A stretch of DNA of 64,000 nt from positions 2,889,750 to 2,953,749 of the forward strand of contig NW_020194589.1 in NCBI RefSeq assembly GCF_002865645.1, read 5' to 3'. Below the pieces are notes generated by a model. The model was not told where the DNA came from and did no database searches. It saw only the letters and a list, made by a program, of their open reading frames with translations. This stretch comes from Hyaloscypha bicolor E (lineage: Eukaryota; Ascomycota; Leotiomycetes; Helotiales; Hyaloscyphaceae). The translations under genes and the position numbers were made by a program. This document shows, piece by piece, positions 32,843-43,406 of the stretch (position 1 is its first letter; the number at the start of each line of letters is the position of its first letter).

Positions 32843-33677
32843 ATGACTTCGAAATTTTGCGACGAAAAGTTTTCGACAACCACCGATTCAATGCGATCGA
32901 ATGATTGCTCCCACACCTCCGCGGATGCCCTATCGTAAGTTAATCAATCTTGCGGTGTCGAAACTGATTGCTCGATTCGGGAGCAGAATTTCAATCCCAA
33001 AAGAAATGCAAGAAAATTTCAACACTCAAGAAAGTGTCGAAGTTCAAGTGGGATCAGAATATTTTGAATATCTTCATCATCAACAAGACTCTGTCTACAA
33101 GGCCTCAGACTACTGTCGGCGTAGATTCGCACCTGAGTCAAAGTACGAGGAGGAGGCTATCATTCTCAACGGCTTTAAGCCTTTGATTTTTGAGATTTCC
33201 TTGCAATGGATCAGCAATCCTGCTCGAAGAATCGCTTATGATCCTGATGGCCTGCCACAAGAACCATGGTTGTCGAACGCCGCAACAATATGGCTCTTGG
33301 GGAAGACGCTGCAATGTTCCAATGACTTCGATAGATATACACTATCGCAGTTCATTCAAACCTGCGCATTTATAGCATTCGGGCCGTGGGAATTGATCGA
33401 AAAGGGGGCGACCAAAGGTTCTCTTTGTCGATTCAGCGATCACTGGATTACTTGGAACCACCAGCTGGTTGGCCCGGAACCCAACGAGTATTCTGGACTC
33501 CGTGCAGCTAGAACAGCACTCACTGCGCCGGTCAGAGATCCAAGAACATTTGATATTGAACATTGGTACTCTGAATGTGGGAAGTATATGCGTCCAAGAT
33601 GTCTTCATGACCCGATTGCACGTCTCGAGAAAAGTAATGAGGCCAAACGACCAAAGCCAAGACCACCGGCTGAATAG
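32843..33677 (+). CDS. BTB/POZ-like domain protein
   Basis: Exons 32843-32934 and 32987-33677 give 260 residues; the 52-bp intron has GTAAGT and GCAG ends and keeps frame. Residues about 45-120 follow the divergent fungal BTB pattern: SVEVQVGSEYFEYLHH (first strands), YKASDYCRRRF (the 'FLCSRSPFF' helix position), IILNGFKPLIFEISLQWI, then WLLGKTLQCSNDFDRYTL. The second half (DHWITWNHQLVG, YMRPRCLHDPIARLE) is unassigned. BTB domains mediate protein-protein contacts and often recruit CUL3; the divergence makes this tentative. The start codon is 76 bp from the MITE, so its promoter contains the element. Confidence 0.6.
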
Positions 33678-34123
33678 AGTCGCTTCCACAGAATTGCGAC
33701 ACGAAGTTTATCTTACCGCTGATTCTGTGGATACATAGAAGTTAATGCAAGCAGCGTGCTCAACGCTACGGCAGTGTTTGATCTGCAGCACTGCCCACCT
33801 CGCCAGCTCTCAAATTACCACGGTGCGACCTGGATTCTGCAAAGTTGTGCGCTTGGGCTGTTGTATTTACCAGATATTCAAAGAGTCAGGTGATGGGAAT
33901 AAGCTCTCCAACAACATTGCGGAGTTTGAAGACCTATAAAACGTTGCTGCTGTAACCCAATTGAGTGTTGTGACGAGCGCGTCCGCCTCGGAGCATGCTA
34001 TGTCTGATAGTTAGATATCGCAACGAAGTCTTCAACAAGGATATAATGTATTATTCTTACCATAAATCGTTCTAATGACTTAAGTAGACTAATGGTTCAA
34101 CTTAAGTCTATCTTTTCTGACTC
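33678..34123. other. convergent 3' intergenic region
   Basis: A 446-bp gap between the 3' ends of the BTB-like and AAA+ genes. No gene or repeat was recognised. Confidence 0.45.
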
Positions 34124-36630
34124 CTACTGCTTGACCATCTTTGCGATTACCTCAGATCCATTGATATCGACCACAAAATCAACCATCTTCTCACTCTCAC
34201 GGATCTCTTCGTCAACCTCGAGATAGACTTCGACAAGAGTGTCTTCCAACTTCCTAGCGCCCATAATCAAACTCCGAGCACCAAGGTCAGAATGATATTC
34301 CGCCTCGGCCAAAATACGACACACCGACGCATCTTTGCGGATCTTCAACCTTACATTTCCAAGAAGCTGCTCCTTTGGGCCTGGTACAAGATTTACAGGT
34401 CCCCGGACCTTTTGGCCTAATTCAAGGAGGAATTTGTGCACGATTACCGCTTGCTCTCCGGGGGAAAAGGGCAGGAACGGGAGGAAGTCCGAGATTCGAC
34501 CTGTGACTGGAGACTACAGCATCGACCATTAGCACACTCTTTCTCTTTGAACGAAATTCCCAAAGCCTTTCAAGTGTAGAATTTGAAACTTACTCCAAAT
34601 TGGGAAAGGAAGTCTTCCTTTATCGCTTTCGAGAGACTCTTCATCAACCGGAGCTTCTCGCTATCGTCGTCATCTTCGAAAATTGGTTTATGGTGCAGTT
34701 TGCAGAAGTTTTGAATCGTTAAATCCAATGCGTTCGTAGCCAAAATCCAGACTGTCTTGGAGCAGTCGATCTGTTTGAGGTCACGGCGATCCTGGTACTC
34801 CCCTAAAGGTGGCATCAGCAGGGGTATTCAGAATGGATAGTGGATACTTACCATTATCAAAGGGAACCAATAAAGCTTGATGTATATCAGTCGTGGTCTT
34901 CTCAAACTCGTCGAGGAATACGATACACCTCTTCCCCGCATTCTTGGCCAGGAAATTGTTCAACGGGGTTCCATGTTCGGCTCCAACATAGGGATTTCGC
35001 GGACCGAACAATTCTATCTCTCGGTTGTAGATGGTGCAATCGACGATTTCGAGATCCAAACTCATCAAATGCCCGAGTCGCCTCGCAAGTTCAGTCTTTC
35101 CGTGACCACTGGGCCCTGCGAAGACCATTACCAAAGGTCTTTTAGTCGGCACCATCATGTAGTTTAGTAGTTTTTGGAAAAGTCGGTTCGTGGCCATTGT
35201 CTGACCAATCAAGAAATACGGGATTCCGAGAAGTGCTTCGGCATTCCTCAGCTTGGCAACTTGCTTGTGGCGACTCGAGGGTTTCTTCGTCTTAGATGCA
35301 CGCTCGAGGTAATAGCGTTGAGTGATATTAGCTGTTCGGGCAAGCTTTGCTCTTGCGGCAGGAGTACACCAAGAGTTAGTCTTGTCTTCCATGTCGTTCT
35401 TCAAGCTTTCGTCGCTGGGGCCGTTGTCGGGAAGATCTTGGATAAATGGTGTGTAAAACGATGAAGGGATGACTTCGGGGGCCGCACCGAGACTCAGGAG
35501 TGTTGACACCGTGAGTGTGGTATCAGTGTCGAGCTGTTCGCTATTCATGATAGCGAAAGCGAGGAGAGGAACCTTTGAAGCGCAGTGGATAGCTGAAACG
35601 TCTGCGCCAAATTCATGCCACCTTCGGATCAGGGTTTCATTGTTTGTTCCCACAGCGAAGAAGATTGACGGGAACCCTTCCAGCGTGTCGCAGAGATGTC
35701 TTCGTATAACGTCCGAGTCATAATACGCTAGATACTCTGTCACAAAACGGATGTCTATTCCATGTTGAATAGCACCAACTAAATCCCGCAGACTGAAGCC
35801 ATCATTACCTTCTCCCACTCCAGGTGTTAAACTTGGTGGTGGGGGGATCTCTGGAAGAATGAAATTCCATTCCGGCTCCTTGACATCTTCCACCATTGGA
35901 TTTTCGGGTTGAGGGGCGCTACAGGCTGGATCCTCGATGACGAGGTCTTCTAAAACTAGCTGTGGAAAGGAAGGTTCTTTGAGGACTAGCTTGGGAATAG
36001 TCGGTGGCTCGGTGAAAGACTCTGTAGCTATCGGCTCCATCTCTGGCCAACTGTTTGACCGGGACGCTAGATGAGAAGCAATTTCAGGGGTGGATGCAGA
36101 GGTCCCATCTTGGATGGGATGGGAAGATTTCTGGGCTGGCTGAGGGCTGGTGGGGCTGGTGGGATTCTGTTTGGTATCATCGCTCTCATTCTTTGGCAAG
36201 CTTACGCTTCGCAGGTTCTGAGGCTTTTTAGGAGGTGGTGGACGCTTTGCCAGAGCTTTTTCACTGCTTGGAGGAACCTCACCCGGAGAGGGCGTGATGA
36301 GCGTCAGGTCGTCATCAGAGCTCTCATCAGAAAGAAAATCAAAGTCATATTCCTGAGGAGGTTGGTGTATCTGCGTCTCTGGGGGAGCTGTTGGGACTCC
36401 ATAGAGTGTCTCGATATCGTGGCGAAGTTTCGCTTCCTCCACATTGTTGCTACACTGCTGTTGAACGAATGAGCCTGTGAAACAATCGATAAGGAGCATA
36501 CGGAAGACTTCACTTTCAGCAATCTCATTGCGGCCCCCTCACTACAATGACAAGCGTTCATCACATCGTGAACTTTGGTAGTGTCCGGAGACTCGTTCTC
36601 ATGTGCCGAAGGCAACATCGACAAAGACAT
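34124..36630 (-). CDS. AAA+ ATPase (Clp/Hsp100-like) with UBA-like N-terminus and ankyrin-like middle
   Basis: Exons 36630-36514, 36457-34852, 34802-34594 and 34513-34124 give 773 residues. The N-terminus VHDVMNACHCSEGAAMRLLK followed by NNVEEAKLRHDIETLYG, joined across a 56-bp intron, looks like a UBA-type helical bundle. Residues 65-260 are acidic, Pro/Ser-rich and probably disordered. A region with LRDLVGAIQHGIDIRFVTEY and NNETLIRRWHEFGADVSAIH resembles degenerate ankyrin repeats. The AAA+ module has Walker A AGPSGHGKTELARR at about 486-499, Walker B CIVFLDEFEKT at about 550, sensor-1 VWILATNALD and a Clp-type small domain at the C-terminus. Only one AAA domain is present, against two in ClpB/Hsp104. 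Perhaps a ubiquitin-linked unfoldase (inference). Confidence 0.82.
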
Positions 36631-37043
36631 CTTCACAATGACAGTATAAGCAGAACTCTGGCGCTGGAGTTATCAAACTGCTTCAAAGAAAGGTCCTTCA
36701 TCGCAAAAGTATGTAGATGATGATCCAGCGAATAGAACTTGGATTCGGACAAGGCAGACTACCCGGCGCTTTCATTATTGAGGCTGAAGACTCCGCTCGA
36801 GATCAGGCTGTTTTCAAGACATGGCTTGTTTAAGCGCCACATTGTAAGACTCGGACACGGCAGATACGAACATCGTGGCACGAATGAAATGGTGCTTGAC
36901 TCAGCCCCGCAGATAGCAGACCGTAAATAATTTACGGAGCAAATAGTGGCGCTGAAGTAGTGGGGGTTTCTCGGAAATTTCCAAAGCCTTCGAACTTGCA
37001 CTCACATTTCGAAAAGACAACCAAGCTTTTTGAAGCACACAAA
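36631..37043. promoter_or_regulatory. divergent promoter region, AAA+ and coiled-coil genes
   Basis: A 413-bp gap separates the start codons of the divergent AAA+ and coiled-coil genes, so both promoters lie here. No specific site was recognised. Confidence 0.5.
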
Positions 37044-38411
37044 ATGACTACCCGAGACCGCGATCAATTATTCCCAAATGGCCCAGGCTTTGACCATGGA
37101 AGCTCCACCCTCCTCTCCAAGTCGAATACTGTGGTGCCTCGCAGTAGTACCTTATCCCCGCAAATTCGAACCGAGAACCAGGCTGTTGGAGCTGCACATC
37201 AGATGGAGAAACAGCAATCCCTCAGCAGCCCGCCAAGTGCCAAGGGCCTGAGATCACGGCGGATGCTGGAAAATTTGGTAGCAGAGAATTCTCGTTTGAG
37301 AACTGTGGAGACAATCCAGTCCCGCCAGGCAGACGTACTAGACAGGATGGTGACGGATCTTGTCAAGACCAAGTCGGAACTTCGAGCGAAGGACGTTAGA
37401 CTTTCCGGCCAGCAGGGCGTCATCGAGGAGCAAAGCACAGAGTTGGAACAGTTGCGACATGATGTCAGCAATATGTCCGCGGAGCTTCAAGGCACGCGGC
37501 TCGCACAAAACGATACCCAAAAATCCGCCAAGTTACAAGAAGCGATCGGTCAACTGACAACTGAAATGCGAGAGAAAGATCTACAATTGAGAGAGAAGGA
37601 CCAGATTCTGCGGGAGCGAGAGTTTGAGCTTTGTGCTATGAGAGGCCAGCTCGATCAGGAGCAGAAACAACGTAGAAAAGATGTGGTAGAAATACAGGAG
37701 CTTCAGGATATGATCAACGATCAGGATCATACCCAAAGGACGAGGGACGACTCCCAACTCGAGACCGAGCGTTTCAGGGCGGAAGCTCTCCAGCAAGAAG
37801 TGCAGCACCTGAAGATAGCACATGCCTCGGCACTGTCAGAGATTAACACTTGGAACACTAGGATTCAACAATATCATGACGAATTGAGCCAGTCTAAAGC
37901 CACACAAGACGCGGCACAATCTGCCATCGACGCTGAAAGAGCAAGGAGTCAGCAGTATCTCCAAGAAATCGACCAACGGAACGTCGTGCATAAACAGCTG
38001 CAATCTCAAATAGAAGCCCGGGAAGCGAAAATGCAAGAGCTGACTCAAGAGCTGAACAACCTCCAAGCATCATTCCAGAGGGCTGTCGCCGAGACGAGAG
38101 ACAGATCACAAGCACAAGAACAGCTCGAAGCCTCGCATGCGAATGACCTCGCCGAGGCTCGCAGCATGACGAAATTCTTCAAGAAGAATAGCGAGGCTTC
38201 AGCAAGGAGGGCCAGGGCGCTCGAGGCAGAAATTCAGAGCCTGAAGCAAACGCTGCAGAGAAATCGCGAGGTACAGGAAGATGGTACGACTAATGCTGCA
38301 CTGCAAGGTGGCAACTTCTCGGAGCCCCCTGGTGCGTGGCCTGATATGGATATACAACGCAGCTCTCCTAGCTTACGACGAAAGCCACTGGCTATTCCTA
38401 GCATGTATTAA
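37044..38411 (+). CDS. long coiled-coil protein
   Basis: One exon of 455 residues from MTTRDRDQLF; the frame runs 28 codons further up without an ATG. After about 75 Ser-rich residues, residues 80-410 are almost continuous heptad-type sequence rich in Glu, Gln, Lys, Arg and Leu, for example EEQSTELEQLRHDVSNMS and REKDQILREREFELCAMR. This predicts a long parallel coiled coil. A short tail (RSSPSLRRKPLAIPSMY) follows. There is no membrane segment or enzyme motif. It is divergent from the AAA+ gene, so they may be co-regulated. Function is unknown. Confidence 0.8.
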   Translation: MTTRDRDQLFPNGPGFDHGSSTLLSKSNTVVPRSSTLSPQIRTENQAVGAAHQMEKQQSLSSPPSAKGLRSRRMLENLVAENSRLRTVETIQSRQADVLDRMVTDLVKTKSELRAKDVRLSGQQGVIEEQSTELEQLRHDVSNMSAELQGTRLAQNDTQKSAKLQEAIGQLTTEMREKDLQLREKDQILREREFELCAMRGQLDQEQKQRRKDVVEIQELQDMINDQDHTQRTRDDSQLETERFRAEALQQEVQHLKIAHASALSEINTWNTRIQQYHDELSQSKATQDAAQSAIDAERARSQQYLQEIDQRNVVHKQLQSQIEAREAKMQELTQELNNLQASFQRAVAETRDRSQAQEQLEASHANDLAEARSMTKFFKKNSEASARRARALEAEIQSLKQTLQRNREVQEDGTTNAALQGGNFSEPPGAWPDMDIQRSSPSLRRKPLAIPSMY

Positions 38412-38920
38412 GGGACCGGCAAGAAAGTATTGAAGACCAAGAAAAGGTGGGCGGATTGAAAAGGGCTTGGATGAGGGTGCCATCATTGTAGATATTCAGG
38501 ATTGCCAATTTGGAGTCGGCGTTAGGATGTAGGTTGTTAATGAAATGAACGATTTCGAAAGAACTGTCTGTACCGCGAAAGCTCTTTTTGTTCTTGTAAG
38601 TCTAGATCACCATGATTCCACTTCAGCATCAGAACCTGAACGGTAGCTCCTCGAAGACCGTCTATGCACTCTTCGCGGAATTCCGGACGACGTCTGGGCG
38701 AAAGTTGAATGCTCCTTGCATACTTGCCATCACAAGTCAATACTAGATGAATAAGTGCCGGATGGCGTTCAGCCCCGAGACCATCGTCCGGAATTCGACT
38801 CTGAGTTCTGATTAAACTCTGTGATAAAGGTCGCCAACGACGCCAACTGAAAGCTCGATCTAAGCGCCAAAATTTTGAGTGAGAGTACGAGAGTAATCGC
38901 CAACCCCCCTGGCCTTCGAA

Positions 38921-39274
38921 TTATATGGGCATGCCGAAATGAGCTCCGTCATCCGTACTAGCCACCCCAGCATTGCAACAATCGAGGAGAAGGAGTACAT
39001 CGCTTCCCATATCTTCGAGTACACTCTGGACACTACTCCATTTGATTGTGAGGCACTTCGTTATCTTGTTATTTCCCCCCCCCAAAAAAATTAGACTCAT
39101 GAAGTGAACAAAATATGGACAGTACAACCGACTAATTGGAGAGGAGAATGCATACCTTATCCATGAAAGTAGCCTGTTGCTAGTGAACTGCCCATGTCCA
39201 GCATGGAAAAAAATTCTCAAATCATCCTTAGTATTACCACCTTTCCTCGCAGATTCCATAGTCTTCTGATTCAC
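38921..39274 (-). pseudogene. caspase-like (peptidase C14) remnant
   Basis: The frame carries both hallmark blocks of a metacaspase/caspase-like p20 domain: DLRIFFHAGHGQ with the catalytic His, and IKWSSVQSVLEDM followed by VLLLLDCCNAG with the catalytic Cys. Between them about 50 residues look like an unremoved intron or decay. There is no start region or C-terminal part, and the surrounding sequence is full of stops. A separate minus-strand frame at 38537-38740 (VLMLKWNHGDLDLQEQKEL) resembles the first strand of the same domain but lies on the wrong side, suggesting rearrangement. Confidence 0.5.
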
Positions 39275-40095
39275 TTCCGCTTTAGGTAAGGTATAGATAT
39301 GAAGTTTAATATCTAAGTGCGGTGAGGTAATGTGATAAAATGTCTCTACTATTTAAACATTTATTTACTGTTATTTGTTATCACTTCGCTTAAAAAAGGG
39401 GTCGCTTCCTAATCAGGATAAAAAACCACATTGATAAAGAAATATGCAAAATAGCAAGAGTGATATGAATGCTCAAGCTGTTCTTTAGAATTTGAAGCTT
39501 TAATTTTTAAGAACAGAGTGAAAACGGGGCAATCTGTCACTGTCCTGAACAATTGAAATCTTACAATTTGCGCTGTTTTCCGAAGGAAGTTTGTTCCATA
39601 TGAAGTCATGATAGTTTCTTTGATACTTTTCCTTTCTTATAATTATTAGTTATCTTCCACACCATAATTATTCATCAAACTATCCTGACAACCAAAATGA
39701 GTAACGCGGTCTGTCAGTTGCCATACACGTGATTCTCCCCTTTTGGTTAGCTCAGCTGCAGAGACATATAAACCCTCCGCTGAACCGCACTTCTTGCACT
39801 TTAGATATCTCAATCTGTATCAACTTTACCCTCATATTTTGAAGCTTAATTACATGCCAAATACTGCCTTGTTCATGCACTTGTCACGGTCTCCCCCGCC
39901 TTCACAGAGTTCAAGTCACTCCCAGAAGAGCTCCGCCTATTAGTCTAGGAGCAAGCCATCAATATCATCGAGCCGGCGCTTGTGGTCAGCAATACACATC
40001 TGAGTCATGGAATGCTACAGGTCGCTGGCCAAATTTGATAAAGATGATCACGTGGTGGGATCCAATTTACATGAAAGCCTGACAAGGCAAAAATA

Positions 40096-40367
40096 CGAAG
40101 GCGGGCGGCATTAAAAATCGCCCAATTCGCTAAGCGAGGGCGGGCACAACCTTGACTCTCGCAATATAAAAATTCCCGTAATTCCGTATTATATTTAATT
40201 ATTGAGAAAATTCCATAAAAGCTAGATATGCTTCTTTTCTACCTCACAAAGTTATTTTAAAGAGTTTCAGGGGTTGCATTGAGATTTGGTGTGATTTTCC
40301 AAAGGCAGCGATTTTGGTGTTCCTCGCTTTTTAGCGGATGGACAATTTTTAATGCCGCCCTCCTTCG
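40096..40367. mobile_element. TA-flanked fold-back MITE, copy 1
   Basis: The left end CGAAGGCGGGCGGCATTAAA from 40096 is matched in inverted orientation by TTTAATGCCGCCCTCCTTCG ending at 40367. The inverted repeats are about 45 bp with some mismatches and include CGCTAAGCGAGG-like ends. TA lies on both sides. The 272-bp element has no coding capacity. The same terminal sequence recurs at 43032-43146 and, one-ended, at 42845. Confidence 0.75.
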
Positions 40368-41047
40368 TAGGCCGTCAGCGCATTGACCAGAGAAAGCGCA
40401 GGGATTGGACGGGTGGCTGACGCCTCGTCCCTGAAAAATTTGAGCCGCAAGTGTCGGATGCAAGTAGCGTGCGTTCTGAAGCCGCGCCAGGGGAGAGATA
40501 ATTGGGAGAGAGGATAGGAATCGATTGATGGTGTGCGAGGAGTGATAATTGCAGCTAGCTCACCTCGCTAAGGAAAGCACATCCACGGGGAGAGATGGTA
40601 TAAGAAGGCAGCCTCCCGCTCGCTTTCCCGCTCGCAGTTCCAACTTCTTTCCTACCAAGCATCTACGACGCAGGCCCGATTTCTAAGATGTCATCTACCA
40701 AAGCCAGAGCAGCGTAAATATCGAGTATCACGTGATAATCAGATATAATATCGTGGAGACACCGGGAAAGAGTATGTTGGGGTTACCGGGCAGCGAGGGT
40801 CGGAAGAATAGGATCTTGCTGAAGGTGGAGAAGGCGGCTTGGTACATGTTGAAATATTGTCGGGAAGAGGAGAGAATTAGGTGTGGTCTTGGGCGGGTAT
40901 TCGAAAGTGGAATCTGTCATGTTCGGCCATCGAATTATTCATTTTATTTGCATTGGACAGGTAAATGTAAAGAGCTCGAACATCTGGCAAACCGGCTAGA
41001 AGCCACCATTCAAGGATCGGCTGCACAGGAAGTGGCTCTCGGCCCCA

Positions 41048-41988
41048 TCATCTAAGCGTCCCAGCCAGTTCATAACGAGTTGTCGGTTGCTCCATCTCAC
41101 TTCGCTCTAACCTGTCGTTTCCTTTAAGTATCCAATTACGCAACGGTGGAGATGAGCCGTTGAAATTAACACCGCTATCAGATGCCGCTGCTTTCTTCCT
41201 GTATCTCCGGATGCAAAACAAGGAGACAAAAAGGGCGCAAAGTCCCAGCACAGCTAAGGAGACCCCGACACCAATGGCCGCTCTCACTCCTGTGCTCAGA
41301 CCGCCTGTGCTGGGTGTTTGGGATGACGTGGGCGAGACTGTCGGCCCGGTACTGGTTGCTAATGATAGTATACTTGAGGAAGAACTGGCCGTCGAAGATG
41401 GTGCGAAGATATATCCGTTGAGTTGGACCCCGAAAACACTCGCTCCTTCAGACGAAATGGTTGCACTAGCTGTATGCAGACTTGAGGTCAAGTCAATGTA
41501 AGTTAACACTTGACCAACAGACAGAGGCGAATTGCATTGCCCAAGGGTTCCACTATCCTTTGTGCCCTCAAACGTATAGCTTCTAGGAACGCAGTTAGCC
41601 ATTACGCAACCATACTGCAAGTCCAGGCACAAACTTACGAAGGGCAGCATCCAACAAAAGTGCTTATATCATTGACGACACTGGAAGTAGCTGTGGTGTA
41701 ACCTCCAGGGCAGACAAAGGGGCCGAGGCTTGTGTGAGTCAGAAGCGGAGTGGTAGTTGATTGAGACCACCACGCAGTCGCAAAAGGTGGGAGACAGGTC
41801 AGCGATCTGTCAATACTCATCCCGTAATAGGGATCGTAGGCAATCGCTAGCGCCCCGTTCGCCCCCATTTGAGAATAGATACCGCCTGTAGCGCATTCCG
41901 CGACCGATGGCCAAGTAGAGGTGAGCGGTAGCCATGAGGTAACAATGCCTCCATTTGTCTCTGGAGGATGCACTGCGACCGAAGTCAT
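41048..41988 (-). CDS. single-pass membrane protein with Ser/Thr-rich ectodomain
   Basis: Exons 41988-41639 and 41582-41048 give 294 residues; the 57-bp intron has a GGCTAAC branch site. The first ~170 residues form a Cys-containing extracellular-type region (LTCLPPFATAWWS, GPFVCPGGYTTATSSVVND, VGCCPSSYTFEG). A Ser/Thr-rich stalk (APSSTASSSSSIL) follows. One transmembrane helix (AAIGVGVSLAVLGLCALFVS) is followed by a basic stop-transfer FCIRRYRKK and a ~45-residue tail. It belongs to a common, uncharacterised ascomycete family that lacks a clear signal peptide. A cell-surface sensor-like role is a guess from shape. Confidence 0.75.
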
Positions 41989-42094
41989 ATTTGGACGACG
42001 CGAAGTGCGGGAAGCGGGAAGCGGGAGGTGGGAGCACAGGCGGAGACAGAAACGAGGGAATAGCTCGTGTGACAAACGGGCACCGGCAATCTTT

Positions 42095-42134
42095 AGTACT
42101 GTACTGTACAGTCTGTATTGTACAGTACAGTACT
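42095..42134. repeat. perfect inverted repeat of GTACT/GTACA units
   Basis: Arms AGTACTGTACTGTACA (42095-42110) and TGTACAGTACAGTACT (42119-42134) are exact reverse complements around an 8-bp loop. It lies about 107 bp upstream of the membrane-protein start codon. Confidence 0.85.
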
Positions 42135-42844
42135 CTGCCGCCCAACCCCTCCCCCGGAAGGAATGGTTTGGCGTCGCCAGGGTATGGGAAAGTACAGTAA
42201 GCTTTAAAGCGTTGCGTGCTGGCGCGAGAGCGGGGCTGTGGAACGCCCTGTGCCCTATGTTGGGGAAAATGTAAAACGAACCCCTGGCCCACTCCCTGCT
42301 CCCCCTGCTCCCCCTGGGTGTCGATTAGGGGCGTCGATGGCAGAATCTTTTTTTGGCTTAGCGCTCGGCATTCATCCAGATGCCCATCATGGTGCCACAA
42401 GCACTGCCAACAAGACGATCTATCATTCTCTATACCGTTGGTGCCATAATTCTCCTCTGCTTGTGGCTACCTTTCAAACCGTCGTCTTTTCGTATCGGCT
42501 CCTCCCAGACTACAGAAACTCCCCCGCCGCACCCCGACCTGTAGAAGTTCCTATTATTGCGAATAATGTCGCCGCGATTATCGAAAGCCGCCTTCTTGAT
42601 CGAGTGGTGCCACTCTTACTTCACTTCTTATCAGTCATATTCCTTCCTGTTTCACTTCACAGCGCTTAAGGCCGGAATGCTCGTTCCGGCCGGGTTCTTA
42701 AAACACCAACCTCGGTACACTCAAAACAACAGTCGGCAGGCTCGGCTCGACTACCGGGCGATAAGAAATCCACAATCTGGGCTGCTCGGGAATCGGGATT
42801 CTGATGCAGTTGTCGTCGATCTACACGGAGATACTTACGAAGTA

Positions 42845-42900
42845 CGAAGGCGCGCGGCGTTGAAAACCGGCCAGCTGCCCGCTGCCGAGGAACACCATAT
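42845..42900 (+). mobile_element. fold-back MITE terminus, partial copy
   Basis: CGAAGGCGCGCGGCGTTGAAA from 42845, preceded by TA, matches the left terminus of the elements at 40096 and 43032 with a few changes. No clear right end was found, so this is a truncated or decayed copy; the right boundary given is arbitrary. Confidence 0.45.
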
Positions 42901-43031
42901 CTCAGCGGAATGCCCGAGACTTTTTTTTTAAGAAAAAATCCTTTGTATAATAGAAAAGAAGCAGATCTAACTTCCGCGAAATATTCACGATAATTAGGTA
43001 AATATAAGGGGGGATTGTGAGACTTTCTGTA

Positions 43032-43146
43032 CGAAGGCGGGCGGCATTAAAAATCGACCAATTCGCTAAGCGAGGGCGGGCGCAGTCAAAATTGCGGCCC
43101 GTCCTCGCTTAGGATATTGGACAAATGTCAATGCCGCTCGCCTTCG
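43032..43146. mobile_element. TA-flanked fold-back MITE, short copy 2
   Basis: Left end CGAAGGCGGGCGGCATTAAA and right end AATGCCGCTCGCCTTCG are inverted repeats. The 115-bp element is almost wholly fold-back: the arms continue through GCTAAGCGAGGGCGGGC and GCCCGTCCTCGCTTAGG, leaving a short loop. TA abuts both ends. It looks like an internal-deletion derivative of the family at 40096. Confidence 0.78.
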
Positions 43147-43406
43147 TAGCAGCTCTCTTTGGGCTGGATACCTTGCCATAATTGGAGAGAGCCTTCAGAA
43201 TATGTCGCCCTTAGCGTTTTCTTAACATAACCTGCCAATTACAACCCTGCAAGCACGGGCAACGTCGCCGCCACCCCCTTGGAGCATGCTGTTGCTTAAT
43301 AATAGCATCTTCGAATGAGGCTGAGGCTGAGTAAGATGGCCGGTCGCAAACTCGAAAGCCTTACGCTCATCTACACTTCCTCAGACGGCCACGTCTAGAG
43401 TAACAG

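Larger units (their letters stand above)
38412..41047. other. gene-poor region with caspase-like remnant and a fold-back element
   Basis: A 2.6-kb region between the coiled-coil gene and the single-pass membrane protein. It contains the decayed caspase-like sequence at 38921-39274, an AT-rich stretch at 39280-39720, and the inverted-repeat element at 40096-40367. A plus-strand frame at 40732-41055 shows no domain. No intact gene was recognised. Confidence 0.5.
41989..43406. other. repeat-rich intergenic region
   Basis: A 1.4-kb region between divergent genes. It holds a perfect 16-bp-arm palindrome at 42095-42134, a small GGCCGGAA/TTCCGGCC hairpin near 42670-42690, and a one-ended copy of the fold-back element terminus at 42845. 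A short complete copy lies at 43032-43146. No gene was recognised. Confidence 0.55.

Noticed and set aside
40732..41055. 107-codon plus-strand frame
   Set aside because: No domain, start context or intron signals; it lies in a transposon-rich gap.
42669..42690. GGCCGGAA/TTCCGGCC hairpin as a transcription terminator
   Set aside because: This is a eukaryotic nuclear region; a short GC hairpin here has no terminator meaning and may be a transposon trace.
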